Shown here piece by piece: positions 8,417 through 16,769 of a DNA stretch of 21,292 nt. The DNA comes from CAYVQE01 sp964633205 (GTDB lineage Bacteria > Myxococcota > B64-G9). The stretch is from NCBI GenBank assembly GCA_964633205.1, contig CAZWFN010000113.1, positions 1 through 21,292 of the forward strand, written 5' to 3'. Under the pieces are notes generated by a model, which was not told the origin of the DNA, ran no database searches, and worked only from the letters and a program-made list of their open reading frames with translations. Both the position numbers and the translations under genes were made by a program. Every line of letters starts with the position of its first letter. Within the stretch, counting starts at the first letter, position 1.

Positions 8417-9973
8417 ATGAGCGATGGGATCAAGGGCATGAACCGGCGCGATTTCCTCAGGGCGGTCGGCGCCGGCACGGCGATGGTCTCGGTGCCGGGG
8501 CTGGTGGCCGGCTGCAGCCGCTCGGCCGCGGTCAAGCCCGACCGGCGCGCCAGCGCCCACGCCACCCACTTCGACCAGTTCGGCGTCGACCAGGGCCTGC
8601 TGCGGCGCACCCTGGGCCGGGGCCTGTCGCGCGGCGGCGACTTCGCCGACGTCTTTTTGCAGCACAAGGTCGAGCACTGGCTGGGCATGGAGGACGGCGC
8701 CGTCAACCGGGCCTACGCCACGGTGGATCTGGGCGCCGGCATCCGGGTGCTCAAGGGCGACGCCACCGGTTTCGCCTACTGCGAGGACCTGAGCGAGCAG
8801 GCCATGCTGGCCGCGGCCGATACGGCCGCGGCGGTGGCCGACGCCGGGGCCGGCGGCGCCCCGAAGCCCTTGGGGGCCAAAGAGATCGCCAGCCGCTACG
8901 CCGTGGAGGTGCCCTGGAGCGACGTCGAGGTCGACCGCAAGCTGCCGCTCATCGAGCGGGCCGAGAAGCTGGCCCGGGCACGCGACGAGCGCATCATCAA
9001 GGTGATCGCCTACCTGGCCGACACCACCTCGCGCATCCTGGTGGCCAACTCCGAGGGGCTGCTGGTCGAGGACGAACAGCCCATGGCCCTGATGAGCCTG
9101 CGCTGCGTGGCCCGCCACCAGGGCAAGACCGAGGTGGGCTCGCAGAGCCGCTCGGCGCGCGACGGCCTGGGCTTTTTCTCCGACGCCCTGGTCCGCGAGC
9201 TGGCCTGCGAGGCGGCCGATCACACCACCATGCTCTTCGACGCGGTCGAGGCGCCGGTGGGCGACCTGCCGGTGGTGCTGGCCCCCGGGGTGACCGGCAT
9301 CCTGCTGCACGAGGCCATGGGCCACGGCTTCGAGGCCGACTTCAACCGCAAGGGTGTGTCGATCTACGCCGACCGCATCGGCGACAAGATCGCCCCCGAC
9401 TTCGTCACCATCTACGACGACGGCACCAACGGGCGCGAGCGCGGCTCGATCAACATCGACGACGAGGGCGTGGCCGGCCAGCGCACCGCCCTGGTGGAAA
9501 AGGGCGTGCTGCGCTCCTACATGCACGACCGCATCTCGGCCGCCCACTACGGCACGGCCAGCACCGGCTCGGGCCGGCGCCAGTCCTTCCGCTACCCGCC
9601 GGTGCCGCGCATGCGCAACACCTACATGGTCGACGGCCCGCACGATCCGCAGGCCATCATCGAGTCGGTCGACAAGGGGCTGTACGCCGAGGTCTTCTCC
9701 AACGGCCAGGTGCACATCGGCGCCGGCGACTTCACCTTCTTCCTCAAGCACGGCCGGCTGATCGAGAAGGGCCGGCTGACCCGGGTGGTCAAGGACGCCA
9801 ACCTGGTCGGCAGCGGGCCCGAGGTGCTCGAATCGGTGCAGATGGTCGGCGACGACATGCGCATGTACTCCGGCGGCGCCATGTGCGGCAAGGACGGCCA
9901 GCGGGTGCCGGTGGGCATCGGCCTGCCCACGATCAAGACCGGGGCCATCTCCATCGGCGGGAGGCAGTCATGA
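8417..9973 (+). CDS. tldD: TldD-family metalloprotease with Tat lipoprotein signal
   Basis: This 518-aa protein belongs to the TldD/PmbA (M103) family, whose TldD/TldE heterodimer degrades unfolded peptides and matures some ribosomal peptides. The metal motif HEAMGH is at residues 298-303 in LLHEAMGHGFEADF, and the expected cysteine ligand is C490 in GGAMCGKDGQRVPVG. Unlike E. coli TldD it begins with a twin-arginine signal, NRRDFLRAVGAG, followed by a hydrophobic stretch and the lipobox VAGC, so it should be folded in the cytoplasm, exported by Tat and lipidated. ATG 8417 is chosen because GGAGG at 8407-8411 is five bases upstream. The stop overlaps the tldE start (ATGA), implying coupled synthesis. 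The family call is firm; export is inferred from the signal. Confidence 0.92.
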   Translation: MSDGIKGMNRRDFLRAVGAGTAMVSVPGLVAGCSRSAAVKPDRRASAHATHFDQFGVDQGLLRRTLGRGLSRGGDFADVFLQHKVEHWLGMEDGAVNRAYATVDLGAGIRVLKGDATGFAYCEDLSEQAMLAAADTAAAVADAGAGGAPKPLGAKEIASRYAVEVPWSDVEVDRKLPLIERAEKLARARDERIIKVIAYLADTTSRILVANSEGLLVEDEQPMALMSLRCVARHQGKTEVGSQSRSARDGLGFFSDALVRELACEAADHTTMLFDAVEAPVGDLPVVLAPGVTGILLHEAMGHGFEADFNRKGVSIYADRIGDKIAPDFVTIYDDGTNGRERGSINIDDEGVAGQRTALVEKGVLRSYMHDRISAAHYGTASTGSGRRQSFRYPPVPRMRNTYMVDGPHDPQAIIESVDKGLYAEVFSNGQVHIGAGDFTFFLKHGRLIEKGRLTRVVKDANLVGSGPEVLESVQMVGDDMRMYSGGAMCGKDGQRVPVGIGLPTIKTGAISIGGRQS

Positions 9974-11298
9974 GCCGGTCTCTGCTGGAGCAGGCCAAGG
10001 CGGTGGTGCGCCAGGCGCAGCAGCTCGGCGCCCAGGGGGTGCGCGCCAGCCTGGGCCGCAGCCGCGACTCGCGGGTCGAGTGGCGCGACGGCGAGCTGGA
10101 TCGGCTGCGCGAATCGACCCGCATGTCCCTGGGCGTGACCCTGTTCGTCGACGGCCGCTACTCGTCCAACTCGACCAGCGACCTGCGGCCCGCGGCCGTC
10201 GAGCGCTTCCTGCAAAAGACCGTGGCCATGACCCGGGTGCTGGCCGAGGATCCGCACCGCCAGCTGCCCGACCCGGCCCGCACCCAGCAGGACTTCAGCG
10301 GCGAGCTGGGCCTGTACGACGAGCAGGGCGCCGGTTCGGTCTCGGCACCGGAACGCCGCCGGCTGGCCGCCGCGCTGGAGCGGGCGGCCCGCTCCGGCCC
10401 CGAGGCCGATTCCATCATCTCGGTCACGGCCAGCTGCTCCGACTCGGTCTCCGACTCGATCCTGGTCACCTCCAACGGCATGCACAACAGCCGCCGCTCG
10501 TCGACCTTCGCCCTGTTCGCCGAGACCTCGGTCGCCGACGCGGGCGACCGCAAGCCAGAGGGCTGGGACTACGCCGTGGTGCGCCGGCGCGAAGCCCTGC
10601 CGGCCATAGAAAGCATCGGCGCCGAGGCCACCCGCCGGGCGCGCATGGGCCTGGGCGCCGAGCCGGCTGCCAGCGGACGCTACCGCTGCGTGATCGAGAA
10701 CCGGGTGGTCGGCCGCCTGCTGGCCTGGCTGCTGGCGCCCTTGAGCGGCCGGGCCATCCAGCAGCAGGCTTCGTTTTTGGCCGACAAGAAGGGCCAGCCC
10801 ATCCTGACCGAAGGTCTGTCCATCACCGACGATCCCTTCGTGGTCGGCGGTCTGGGCTCGCGGCTGTACGACGGCGAGGGCATGGCCCGCAAGAAGATGC
10901 CGGTGTTCGAGCGCGGCGTGCTGCGCAACTTCTACCTCGACACCTACTACGCCTCCAAGCTGGACATGGAGCCCACCAGCGGCTCGCAGTCCAACCTGGT
11001 GTTCAACGGCGGCGAGCGCGACCTGGCCGGCCTGCTGCAGCAGATGGGCACGGGAATTCTGATCACCGGCTTCTCGGGCGGCAACTCCAACGCTGCCACC
11101 GGCGACTTCTCCATCGGCGTGCGCGGCCAGTGGGTCGAAAACGGCAAGATCGTCCGGCCGCTGGCCGAGATGAACCTGGCCGGCAACCACCTGAGCTTCT
11201 GGCAGCAGCTGGCCGAGACCGGCAACGATCCCCACATCTACTCGAGCTGGCGCACCCCCTCGATGCGCTTCGACCAGGTGCAGTTCTCCGGGGTCTGA
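9970..11298 (+). CDS. tldE: TldE/PmbA-family partner of TldD
   Basis: This 442-aa protein is the non-catalytic partner in the TldD/TldE protease. It lacks the HExxxH metal motif, as expected. Family features are the N-terminal VEWRDGELDRLRESTRMSLGVTLFVDGRYSSNSTSDL, the central AIQQQASFLADKKGQPILTE, and the C-terminal run NFYLDTYYASKLDMEPTSGSQSNLVF ... ATGDFSIGVRGQWVENGKIV. The N-terminus (MSRSLLEQAKAVVRQAQQLG) is an ordinary amphipathic helix with no signal of any kind, in contrast to the Tat signal on TldD. ATG 9970 overlaps the tldD stop. If the two proteins pair, TldE would have to ride through Tat with TldD or act alone in the cytoplasm. Confidence 0.9.
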   Translation: MSRSLLEQAKAVVRQAQQLGAQGVRASLGRSRDSRVEWRDGELDRLRESTRMSLGVTLFVDGRYSSNSTSDLRPAAVERFLQKTVAMTRVLAEDPHRQLPDPARTQQDFSGELGLYDEQGAGSVSAPERRRLAAALERAARSGPEADSIISVTASCSDSVSDSILVTSNGMHNSRRSSTFALFAETSVADAGDRKPEGWDYAVVRRREALPAIESIGAEATRRARMGLGAEPAASGRYRCVIENRVVGRLLAWLLAPLSGRAIQQQASFLADKKGQPILTEGLSITDDPFVVGGLGSRLYDGEGMARKKMPVFERGVLRNFYLDTYYASKLDMEPTSGSQSNLVFNGGERDLAGLLQQMGTGILITGFSGGNSNAATGDFSIGVRGQWVENGKIVRPLAEMNLAGNHLSFWQQLAETGNDPHIYSSWRTPSMRFDQVQFSGV

Positions 11299-11381
11299 GC
11301 CGGTTGTAGATGATTTGTAACCGTTCAAGCTCCAGACGACCCGAATCGCCTGGGGCGGCTCGTGAGCAGCGCGAGGAGCCG

Positions 11382-11957
11382 ATGACGGGCGAGCCGCCGC
11401 TTCACGTCCGGATGCGTGCCACCGAATTCGTCGTCATGCTCGTGTTCGACGTCATGCTCCTCGTCATCGGGCTCGCCGTCGCCGTCGAGGAGATGTGGGG
11501 GCTCGCCGTCGCCGTCGTCGGCGGCGTCGACGGCCTCGGCTCGTACTTCGGCATCCGCCGGATGCGCGCCGACGTCACCATCGGCGAACTGATCCACTAC
11601 CGCCGCGGCAAGCTCGCCTTCGACATCCATCCGACGCGCATCACCCGTGTGCGCGTCGGCCGCACCAGCCGCCGGCTGACGACGCCCACCATCTACTACC
11701 TCACCGTCCGCCACCAGGGCCGCCACCGGGAGCTGCCGTTCGCGAAGCACTGGTTCGACGGCGACGCCGCCTTGCGCTGCGCCGAGCGGGTCGCCGCGCG
11801 GATCGGCGTCCCGGTGTTCGATCCACTGCAGGAGAAATACGGCGCCGCGCGCTTCCCGCCGCTGCGCTGGTTCGCGCGCGGCAAGGAGTGGAAGCTCGCG
11901 CTGCTCGCCGTCCCGGTGCTGGGCGCCCTGATCGGGGTGTTCGCGCTGTTCTACTGA
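11382..11957 (+). CDS. Three-span membrane protein of unknown function
   Basis: This 191-aa protein has hydrophobic segments at about 15-35, 39-57 and 172-191. Between the second and third is a soluble domain of about 110 residues with alternating beta-strand character (GELIHYRRGKLAFDIHPTRI, TIYYLTVRHQGRHRELPF) that could be a bacterial PH-like fold; this is a guess. Codon choice differs from its neighbours: CTC rivals CTG for leucine and GTC strongly exceeds GTG for valine, whereas flanking genes favour CTG and use much more GTG. That suggests separate ancestry. ATG 11382 is supported by GAGGAG at 11373-11378, with short spacing. It starts 83 bp after tldE, so it could be read from the same transcript. 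Function unknown. Confidence 0.7.
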   Translation: MTGEPPLHVRMRATEFVVMLVFDVMLLVIGLAVAVEEMWGLAVAVVGGVDGLGSYFGIRRMRADVTIGELIHYRRGKLAFDIHPTRITRVRVGRTSRRLTTPTIYYLTVRHQGRHRELPFAKHWFDGDAALRCAERVAARIGVPVFDPLQEKYGAARFPPLRWFARGKEWKLALLAVPVLGALIGVFALFY

Positions 11958-12180
11958 TCCAACGGGTGGACGGGAAACCGGAATCCGGAAACAGCACCGG
12001 AGTCATCGCGTCGGCGAACAGCGGGTCGGCCTCGTCGAACAGCGACAAGAGCGTCGCCTACGGACAGCGCAAGCCCACCCAGGATGGGCGGACTCGCCTG
12101 TTCATGGGCCAACTCGTCGAGCCGGCCGGCGGGTGAGCCACCGGCGCCCCGCTTTGCCTGCTCGGCCCCCTTGCCCGCAC

Positions 12181-12209
12181 TTGACTAACCCGTGCCGCGC
12201 TCTCAGAAT
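12181..12209 (+). promoter_or_regulatory. Promoter of the DUF89 gene
   Basis: TTGACT (12181-12186) and CAGAAT (12204-12209) are exactly 17 bp apart. The -35 matches five of six bases and the -10 four of six. The predicted start near 12216 leaves a leader of about 28 bases. Confidence 0.55.
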
Positions 12210-12243
12210 CGCTGCTCGGATTTCGTGACACGGCGAGGCGGCC

Positions 12244-13113
12244 ATGAAGACCTTTCTCGAGTGCATCCCCTGCTTTCTGCGCCAGACCCTGGAGGCGGCG
12301 CGCATGGTGGGCGACGACCCGCAGCTGCAGCGCGACGTGATGCGGGCCGTGCTGCGCATGGCGGCCGAGATGGACCTGGAGCGCACGCCGCCCGAGATGG
12401 CCCGGCGCATCCACGCCGTGATCCGCGAGCGCAGCGGCGTCGAGGATCCCTACCGGGCCATCAAGCAGCGCTTCAACCGGCTGGTGCTCGACCAGCTGCC
12501 GGCGCTGCGCCGGCGGCTGGCCGCGGCCGAAGACCCCTTCGACGCGGCGCTGCGCCTGGCCCTGGCCGGCAACATCATCGACTTCGGCACCCCGGGGGCG
12601 GTGACGGCCGCGGACCTGGCCGCCACCGTGGAGCGCTCCATGACGGCGCCGATCCACGGGCTGGACAGCCGGCGCTTGGCCGCGCTGGTGGCGCGGGCCG
12701 GGCGGGTGCTCTACGTGGGCGACAACGCCGGCGAGATCGTGTTCGACCGATTGCTGATCGAGCAGATCGGCTGCCACAAGGTCACCTTCGTGGTGCGCGC
12801 CGGCCCGATCATCAACGACGTCACCGCAGAGGACGCCCGCGAGGTCGGCCTGGCCGATCGGGTGGCGGTGATCGACACCGGCTCCCGGGCGCCCGGCGCG
12901 CTGCTGGCCGAGGCCGGCGCCGATTTCCGCCGCGCGCTGGATGCGGCCGACCTGGTGCTCAGCAAGGGCCAGGGCAACTACGAGACGCTCAGCGGGCTCG
13001 CCCAGCCGGTGGTGTTTTTGCTGCGGGCCAAGTGTCCGGTGATCTCGGCCCACATCGGCGTGGCCCAGGACACCATGGTGGTCGAGGGCCGCCACCTGCC
13101 GGCCGCCGATTGA
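12244..13113 (+). CDS. DUF89/ARMT1-like metal-dependent phosphatase
   Basis: This 289-aa protein matches the short DUF89 subfamily known mainly from archaea and some anaerobic bacteria, related to the damage-control phosphatase domain of ARMT1. Such enzymes are metal-dependent and remove phosphate from damaged or excess sugar-phosphate-type metabolites; the substrate of this subgroup is not known to me. Visible signatures are an N-terminal CIPC pair (C7, C10), GDNAGE at 160-165, RAGPIINDVT with N191/D192, VIDTGS with D211, and SKGQGNYETL with K241, together forming the metal and phosphate site. There is no signal or membrane segment. A GCGAGGCGG stretch precedes ATG 12244, and a promoter lies at 12181-12209, so it appears to be its own transcription unit. 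Confidence 0.85.
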   Translation: MKTFLECIPCFLRQTLEAARMVGDDPQLQRDVMRAVLRMAAEMDLERTPPEMARRIHAVIRERSGVEDPYRAIKQRFNRLVLDQLPALRRRLAAAEDPFDAALRLALAGNIIDFGTPGAVTAADLAATVERSMTAPIHGLDSRRLAALVARAGRVLYVGDNAGEIVFDRLLIEQIGCHKVTFVVRAGPIINDVTAEDAREVGLADRVAVIDTGSRAPGALLAEAGADFRRALDAADLVLSKGQGNYETLSGLAQPVVFLLRAKCPVISAHIGVAQDTMVVEGRHLPAAD

Positions 13114-13137
13114 GCGCCGGGCGGCGGCCGACCGGAC

Positions 13138-13204
13138 CGGGCGCGAAGCCGAAGCGCCCGACCGCCACCCCAGCTTCCCAGCCACGGCCGGGTTTTTCCG
13201 GCCG
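13138..13204 (+). terminator. Two hairpins downstream of the DUF89 gene
   Basis: CGGGCGC (13138-13144) pairs with GCGCCCG (13154-13160) around a nine-base loop, 25 bases after the DUF89 stop. A second hairpin, CGGCCGG (13185-13191) with CCGGCCG (13198-13204), has the T-run in its loop rather than after the stem. Either may end transcription. The second abuts the -35 of the next promoter. Confidence 0.4.
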
Positions 13205-13210
13205 CAATCA

Positions 13211-13240
13211 TTGACAGCCCGAAACCGTGCGTGGTAGCGT
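13211..13240 (+). promoter_or_regulatory. Strong promoter of the PEGA/Kelch operon
   Basis: A perfect -35 TTGACA (13211-13216) and TAGCGT (13235-13240) are 18 bp apart, a pattern typical of myxobacterial housekeeping promoters. The predicted start near 13247 gives a leader of about 100 bases before ATG 13349. The hairpin at 13185-13204 lies immediately upstream. Confidence 0.6.
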
Positions 13241-13348
13241 CCGTGCGACCGGAACGGTAGATCGAACGGGCGCTTGGAGCGTCTTAAGGCCAGGCCATGT
13301 GACCCTGGTGGACCGGGCTGCTCCCGGCGAACGCGAGGAGAGAACGCG

Positions 13349-15031
13349 ATGATCCGGACGTGCTGGCAACGCGGATGGTTTCGGTGGTCGTGCGCGCTGG
13401 TGGCCGGCCTGGTGGCCGGTCTGGCCGCTCCGCTCCCGGTGGGGCTGCCGAGTGCCCGGGCCGGGGTGGCCCAGAAGGCGAAGATCTACGTCTTCCCCTA
13501 CCAACCGGTGTTCAAGGGCGTGCCCAAGGAGATCACCACCCAGACCAGCGACCTGCTCAAGAACGAGATCAAGCAGAACGAGGTCGACGTGGAGCTGAAG
13601 AAGGGGCCGATCTTCATCCCCGAGGCGGTGGCCACCGAGGTCCAGCCCATGAGCGACCGGGAGCTCAAGCGCGCCCGCAAGTTGCATGAGCGCGGCGAGA
13701 AGCTCTACGATCAGCTCGAGCTGCAAAAGGCCCACAAGGTGTTCACCGCGGCGCTGGAGAAGTACGAGCAGTCGCTGGCCCTGATCGAGGACTTCGACCC
13801 GGTGGTCGATACGCTGCTGATGCTGTCGGTGTGCAGCTACCGGCTCGACCGCGAGGACGAGGGCGCCAAGATGCTGATCAAGGTCATCCGGCTGCGGCCC
13901 AAGCTCCAGCTCGATCCGGCCAAGTATCCGCCCATGTTCCGCAACACCATGGACAAGATCCGCACCCGGCTGCTGCGCAAGACCCGCGGCGAGCTCGAGG
14001 TGGTGGCCAACACCGACGGCGCCACGGTCTACTTCGACGGCCGCAAGGTGGGCACCGCGCCCATCCTGCTCAAGGACCTGGTGCCGGGCGAGCACTACCT
14101 GCGGGTGGAGAAGGAAGGGCTGCAGACCTACGCCACCAAGACGGTCATCATGCCCACCAAGAAGGTGCGGGTGGCCGCCGCGCTGGGCGGGGTCAAGAAG
14201 GCCACCGGGCCACTGGGCGAGATCGCCGAGGCCATCCACCGCAACCGGGTCACCCCCAAGGTGGTCAGCCTGACCCGCGAGCAGGGCAAGGAGATCGGCG
14301 CCCACTTCGTGGTCCTCGGCGGCGTGGCCAAGGTGGGCGAGAACTACAAGGTCGGCTCCTACCTGGTCGAGGTGGCCGATGCGCGCATCTGCCAGATGAA
14401 GCCGATCGAGTTCGATCCGGACCTGCTGGGCGCCTCGGTCGAGGTGTTCAACATGGCCCAGGACATGATCAAGAAGGTCGAGGGCTGCGCCGAGCCGGTG
14501 GAGGCTCCGTTCAAGGTGGTCGAGACGGCCGCCGCCAAGAAGACCGAGGTCAAGGCGGTGGCGGTGGGCCCGGCGGTGCCGCCGCCCGAGGCCGAGCGCC
14601 AGCCCGCCCGCCAGCCGGCCGCCCAGCCGGCGGGCCAACCGGCCACGGCCGCTCCGGCGCGTCCCGGCCCGGCGCAACCGGCCCCGGTGGCCCGCGGTCC
14701 GGCCCGGCCGGCGCGGCAGCCGGCCCGCCAACCGGCCGGCCAGCAGGCCGGCTCGGGGGTGGCCACCACCGACAACGGACTGGCCACGGTGGGCTCGAGC
14801 GCCATCGAGCCGCGGCCCGATCCGATCGTGCGGCCGCAGGTGCCCCGGGCGCAGCGGGGCATGCCGGTGATCAAGGACGAGCAGATCGAACAGGGCCCGC
14901 ACTGGTACAGCAGCTGGTGGTTCTGGACGCTGGTGGGTGCGGCCGTGGTCGGCGGCACCGCCGGTGGCCTGTACGCCGGCGGGGTGTTCGAAGGCGGCAC
15001 CAGCGGTGGTTCGGTCAACGTGACCTGGTAG
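13349..15031 (+). CDS. PEGA-domain envelope protein with C-terminal membrane anchor
   Basis: This 560-aa protein has a signal peptide at about 1-39 (hydrophobic core ending PSARAGVAQ). A helical, TPR-like region follows at about 100-210 (RARKLHERGEKLYDQLELQK), then a PEGA domain at about 214-275 with ANTDGATVYFDGRKVGTAPI, VPGEHYLRV and EKEGLQTY, the beta-sandwich repeat linked to surface and cell-wall proteins. A conserved segment with AHFVVLGGVAKVGENYKVGS follows, then a low-complexity Q/P/A/R linker at about 415-470 built on QPAR and QPAG repeats. The C-terminus has WYSSWWFWTLVGAAVVGGTAG, a likely membrane anchor, and a glycine-rich tail. GAGGAG at 13335-13340 supports ATG 13349. The next gene starts 61 bp downstream and is probably cotranscribed. 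The role is probably envelope scaffolding; it is inferred. Confidence 0.85.
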   Translation: MIRTCWQRGWFRWSCALVAGLVAGLAAPLPVGLPSARAGVAQKAKIYVFPYQPVFKGVPKEITTQTSDLLKNEIKQNEVDVELKKGPIFIPEAVATEVQPMSDRELKRARKLHERGEKLYDQLELQKAHKVFTAALEKYEQSLALIEDFDPVVDTLLMLSVCSYRLDREDEGAKMLIKVIRLRPKLQLDPAKYPPMFRNTMDKIRTRLLRKTRGELEVVANTDGATVYFDGRKVGTAPILLKDLVPGEHYLRVEKEGLQTYATKTVIMPTKKVRVAAALGGVKKATGPLGEIAEAIHRNRVTPKVVSLTREQGKEIGAHFVVLGGVAKVGENYKVGSYLVEVADARICQMKPIEFDPDLLGASVEVFNMAQDMIKKVEGCAEPVEAPFKVVETAAAKKTEVKAVAVGPAVPPPEAERQPARQPAAQPAGQPATAAPARPGPAQPAPVARGPARPARQPARQPAGQQAGSGVATTDNGLATVGSSAIEPRPDPIVRPQVPRAQRGMPVIKDEQIEQGPHWYSSWWFWTLVGAAVVGGTAGGLYAGGVFEGGTSGGSVNVTW

Positions 15032-15092
15032 CCCGGGCGAAGATGAGCATCCCGGTTCGCGAGACCCTGCAGCGAGGGAGCGGAGAACGAGC

Positions 15093-16766
15093 ATGAGCCC
15101 ATCCAAGACGATGAGACGGACACGGGGCGCTGGTGGATCCGGGCTGGTCTGCGGCGGCGGGTTGATCCTGGCGCTGTTGGCCGGCGCTTGCAGCAACGAG
15201 GTCGACGTCAGCTTCCGGCTGGTGCCCCCGTGCTCGGACAAGGCGATGTTGAACGGATCCAACTGCGCCTTCATCAAGGTCATCATATCGGCGCTCGATC
15301 CCAACGATCCGCTGTCCCCCGGCAACCCGGACGGCGGGCCGCTGTCGACCACCTGTCAGCTGGCCGAGGGCAACTGCAAGATCGACGGCTCCGAGTTGAT
15401 CGGTACCGGGCGCCTGGTCGACGTGCTGTGCATGCCCAGCGTCAACGTCGAGCCGGTGGCGCGGGCCACCTCGCAGTCGCTGCTGTTCGACGACTCGCGC
15501 GACGGGGTCGACGGCCTGCGCGCCAGCCTGCAGCTGGGCAAGATCAACGAGTTCACCCAGGCCACGGTGATCGACCCGAACGCCGCCGACTTCTCCGAGT
15601 GCAGCCTGATGGCCGAGAACGCCGGCCGCTACGGCCATGCCTCGGTGGTGCTGGACGACGGCCGGGTGCTGATCACCGGCGGCATCCGGCGCTTCGGCCA
15701 GGGCGGGGTGGAGGAGGTCCTGGCCACCGCCGAGATCTTCGACCCGGCCACCGGCAACCACCGGCTGGTGCTCGGCTCCGACGGCCAGGCCGCCAAGATG
15801 GCCGCCTCCAGCGGCCGCGCCTACCACACCATGACCCGGCTGCGCGACGGCCGGGTGCTGATCGCCGGCGGGGTGGGCCTGATCGACAAGCGCACCGCGC
15901 TGCGCTCGGCCGAGATCTTCGACCCGGCCACCGAGACCTTTGTCTCACCGATGGACATGGGGGCCGGTCGGGCCCACCACGCGGCCACCATGCTGGCCAC
16001 CGGCAGCGTGCTGCTGACCGGCGGGGCCACCTATGGCAACGGCACCATCAACAACTACCTGGACAGCGGGGTGATCTACAATCCGGCCGACGGCTCCTGG
16101 ACCCCGGTGGCCAACACCATGTCGGCGCCGCGGGCCTTCCACCAGGCGGTGCTGCTGGATCCGAACACCACCCAGGGCAAGGTGCTGGTGGCCGGCGGTG
16201 AGAACAGCAACGGCACCCTGAGCTCGGTCGACATCTTCAACCCCAACGGGCTGCAGTTCTACGCCGACGTGGACGTGGCCATGGGCGCCAACCGCTCGCG
16301 CTTCTGCGCCGTGCGGCTGAGCTCGGGCCGGGTCATGGTGGCCGGCGGCAGCACCGAGCGCGACGATCCGGGCACGCCCGATCGTGAGTTCAGCCCGGAC
16401 ACCGGGGTCGAGATCTACGATCCGGTCGGCGGTGGCAGCTACGGCGCCTTCACCGCCGATACCATCAATCTGCAGGTGGCCCGCATGGATCACACCTGCC
16501 ACCTGCTCGACAGCGGCCACGTGCTGGTGGCCGGCGGCATCACCGGCGGCGGCCAGGCCACCGCTCTGGGCGAGATCGTGCGCGACGACGACAACGTCTA
16601 CAGCGTCGACCAGGTGCCCAACCAGCTCGACCCGGCCCGCGGCCTGCACAGCGGGGTCAAGCTGCGCAACGGCTGGGTGCTGCTGACCGGCGGCCTGGCC
16701 AACCTGGCCGCCTCGGCCGCCCTGCGCGAGAGCGCCTTCTTCGTCCCCCCGCCGAGCTATCCGTAA
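15093..16766 (+). CDS. Kelch-repeat lipoprotein
   Basis: This 557-aa protein has a hydrophobic signal ending LLAGACSNEVDV, so it is probably a lipoprotein although the lipobox is not canonical. Residues ~170-545 carry seven Kelch/galactose-oxidase-type repeats, each with a [GPA]R.xH..xxL.xGxVLxxGG core followed by EIFDP or a variant. Examples are GRYGHASVVLDDGRVLITGG, GRAYHTMTRLRDGRVLIAGG, GRAHHAATMLATGSVLLTGG and ARMDHTCHLLDSGHVLVAGG. They should fold as a six- or seven-bladed propeller. The N-terminal ~140 residues form a separate, cysteine-containing domain (CQLAEGNCKIDGSELIG). Kelch propellers bind proteins or glycans; some are oxidases, but no copper site is evident. It shares an operon with the PEGA protein, with GGGAGCGGAG before ATG 15093, and ends 3 bp before a convergent gene. 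Confidence 0.87.
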   Translation: MSPSKTMRRTRGAGGSGLVCGGGLILALLAGACSNEVDVSFRLVPPCSDKAMLNGSNCAFIKVIISALDPNDPLSPGNPDGGPLSTTCQLAEGNCKIDGSELIGTGRLVDVLCMPSVNVEPVARATSQSLLFDDSRDGVDGLRASLQLGKINEFTQATVIDPNAADFSECSLMAENAGRYGHASVVLDDGRVLITGGIRRFGQGGVEEVLATAEIFDPATGNHRLVLGSDGQAAKMAASSGRAYHTMTRLRDGRVLIAGGVGLIDKRTALRSAEIFDPATETFVSPMDMGAGRAHHAATMLATGSVLLTGGATYGNGTINNYLDSGVIYNPADGSWTPVANTMSAPRAFHQAVLLDPNTTQGKVLVAGGENSNGTLSSVDIFNPNGLQFYADVDVAMGANRSRFCAVRLSSGRVMVAGGSTERDDPGTPDREFSPDTGVEIYDPVGGGSYGAFTADTINLQVARMDHTCHLLDSGHVLVAGGITGGGQATALGEIVRDDDNVYSVDQVPNQLDPARGLHSGVKLRNGWVLLTGGLANLAASAALRESAFFVPPPSYP

Positions 16767-16769
16767 GCC

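Noticed and set aside
8281..11298. A 1005-codon plus-strand frame that would fuse an unknown arginine-rich domain to TldE
   Set aside because: The first 560 codons are the shifted frame of tldD. TldE has its own ATG at 9970 overlapping the tldD stop.
11958..12136. A minus-strand stretch reading LSLFDEADPLFADA, reminiscent of a Walker B motif of an AAA ATPase
   Set aside because: Only a dozen residues resemble the motif, no Walker A or flanking domain is present, and the surrounding frame is composition-driven.
13208..15352. A 714-codon minus-strand frame across the PEGA gene
   Set aside because: It is a composition shadow rich in L, G, H and D with no motif; it also covers the promoter and the start of the Kelch gene.
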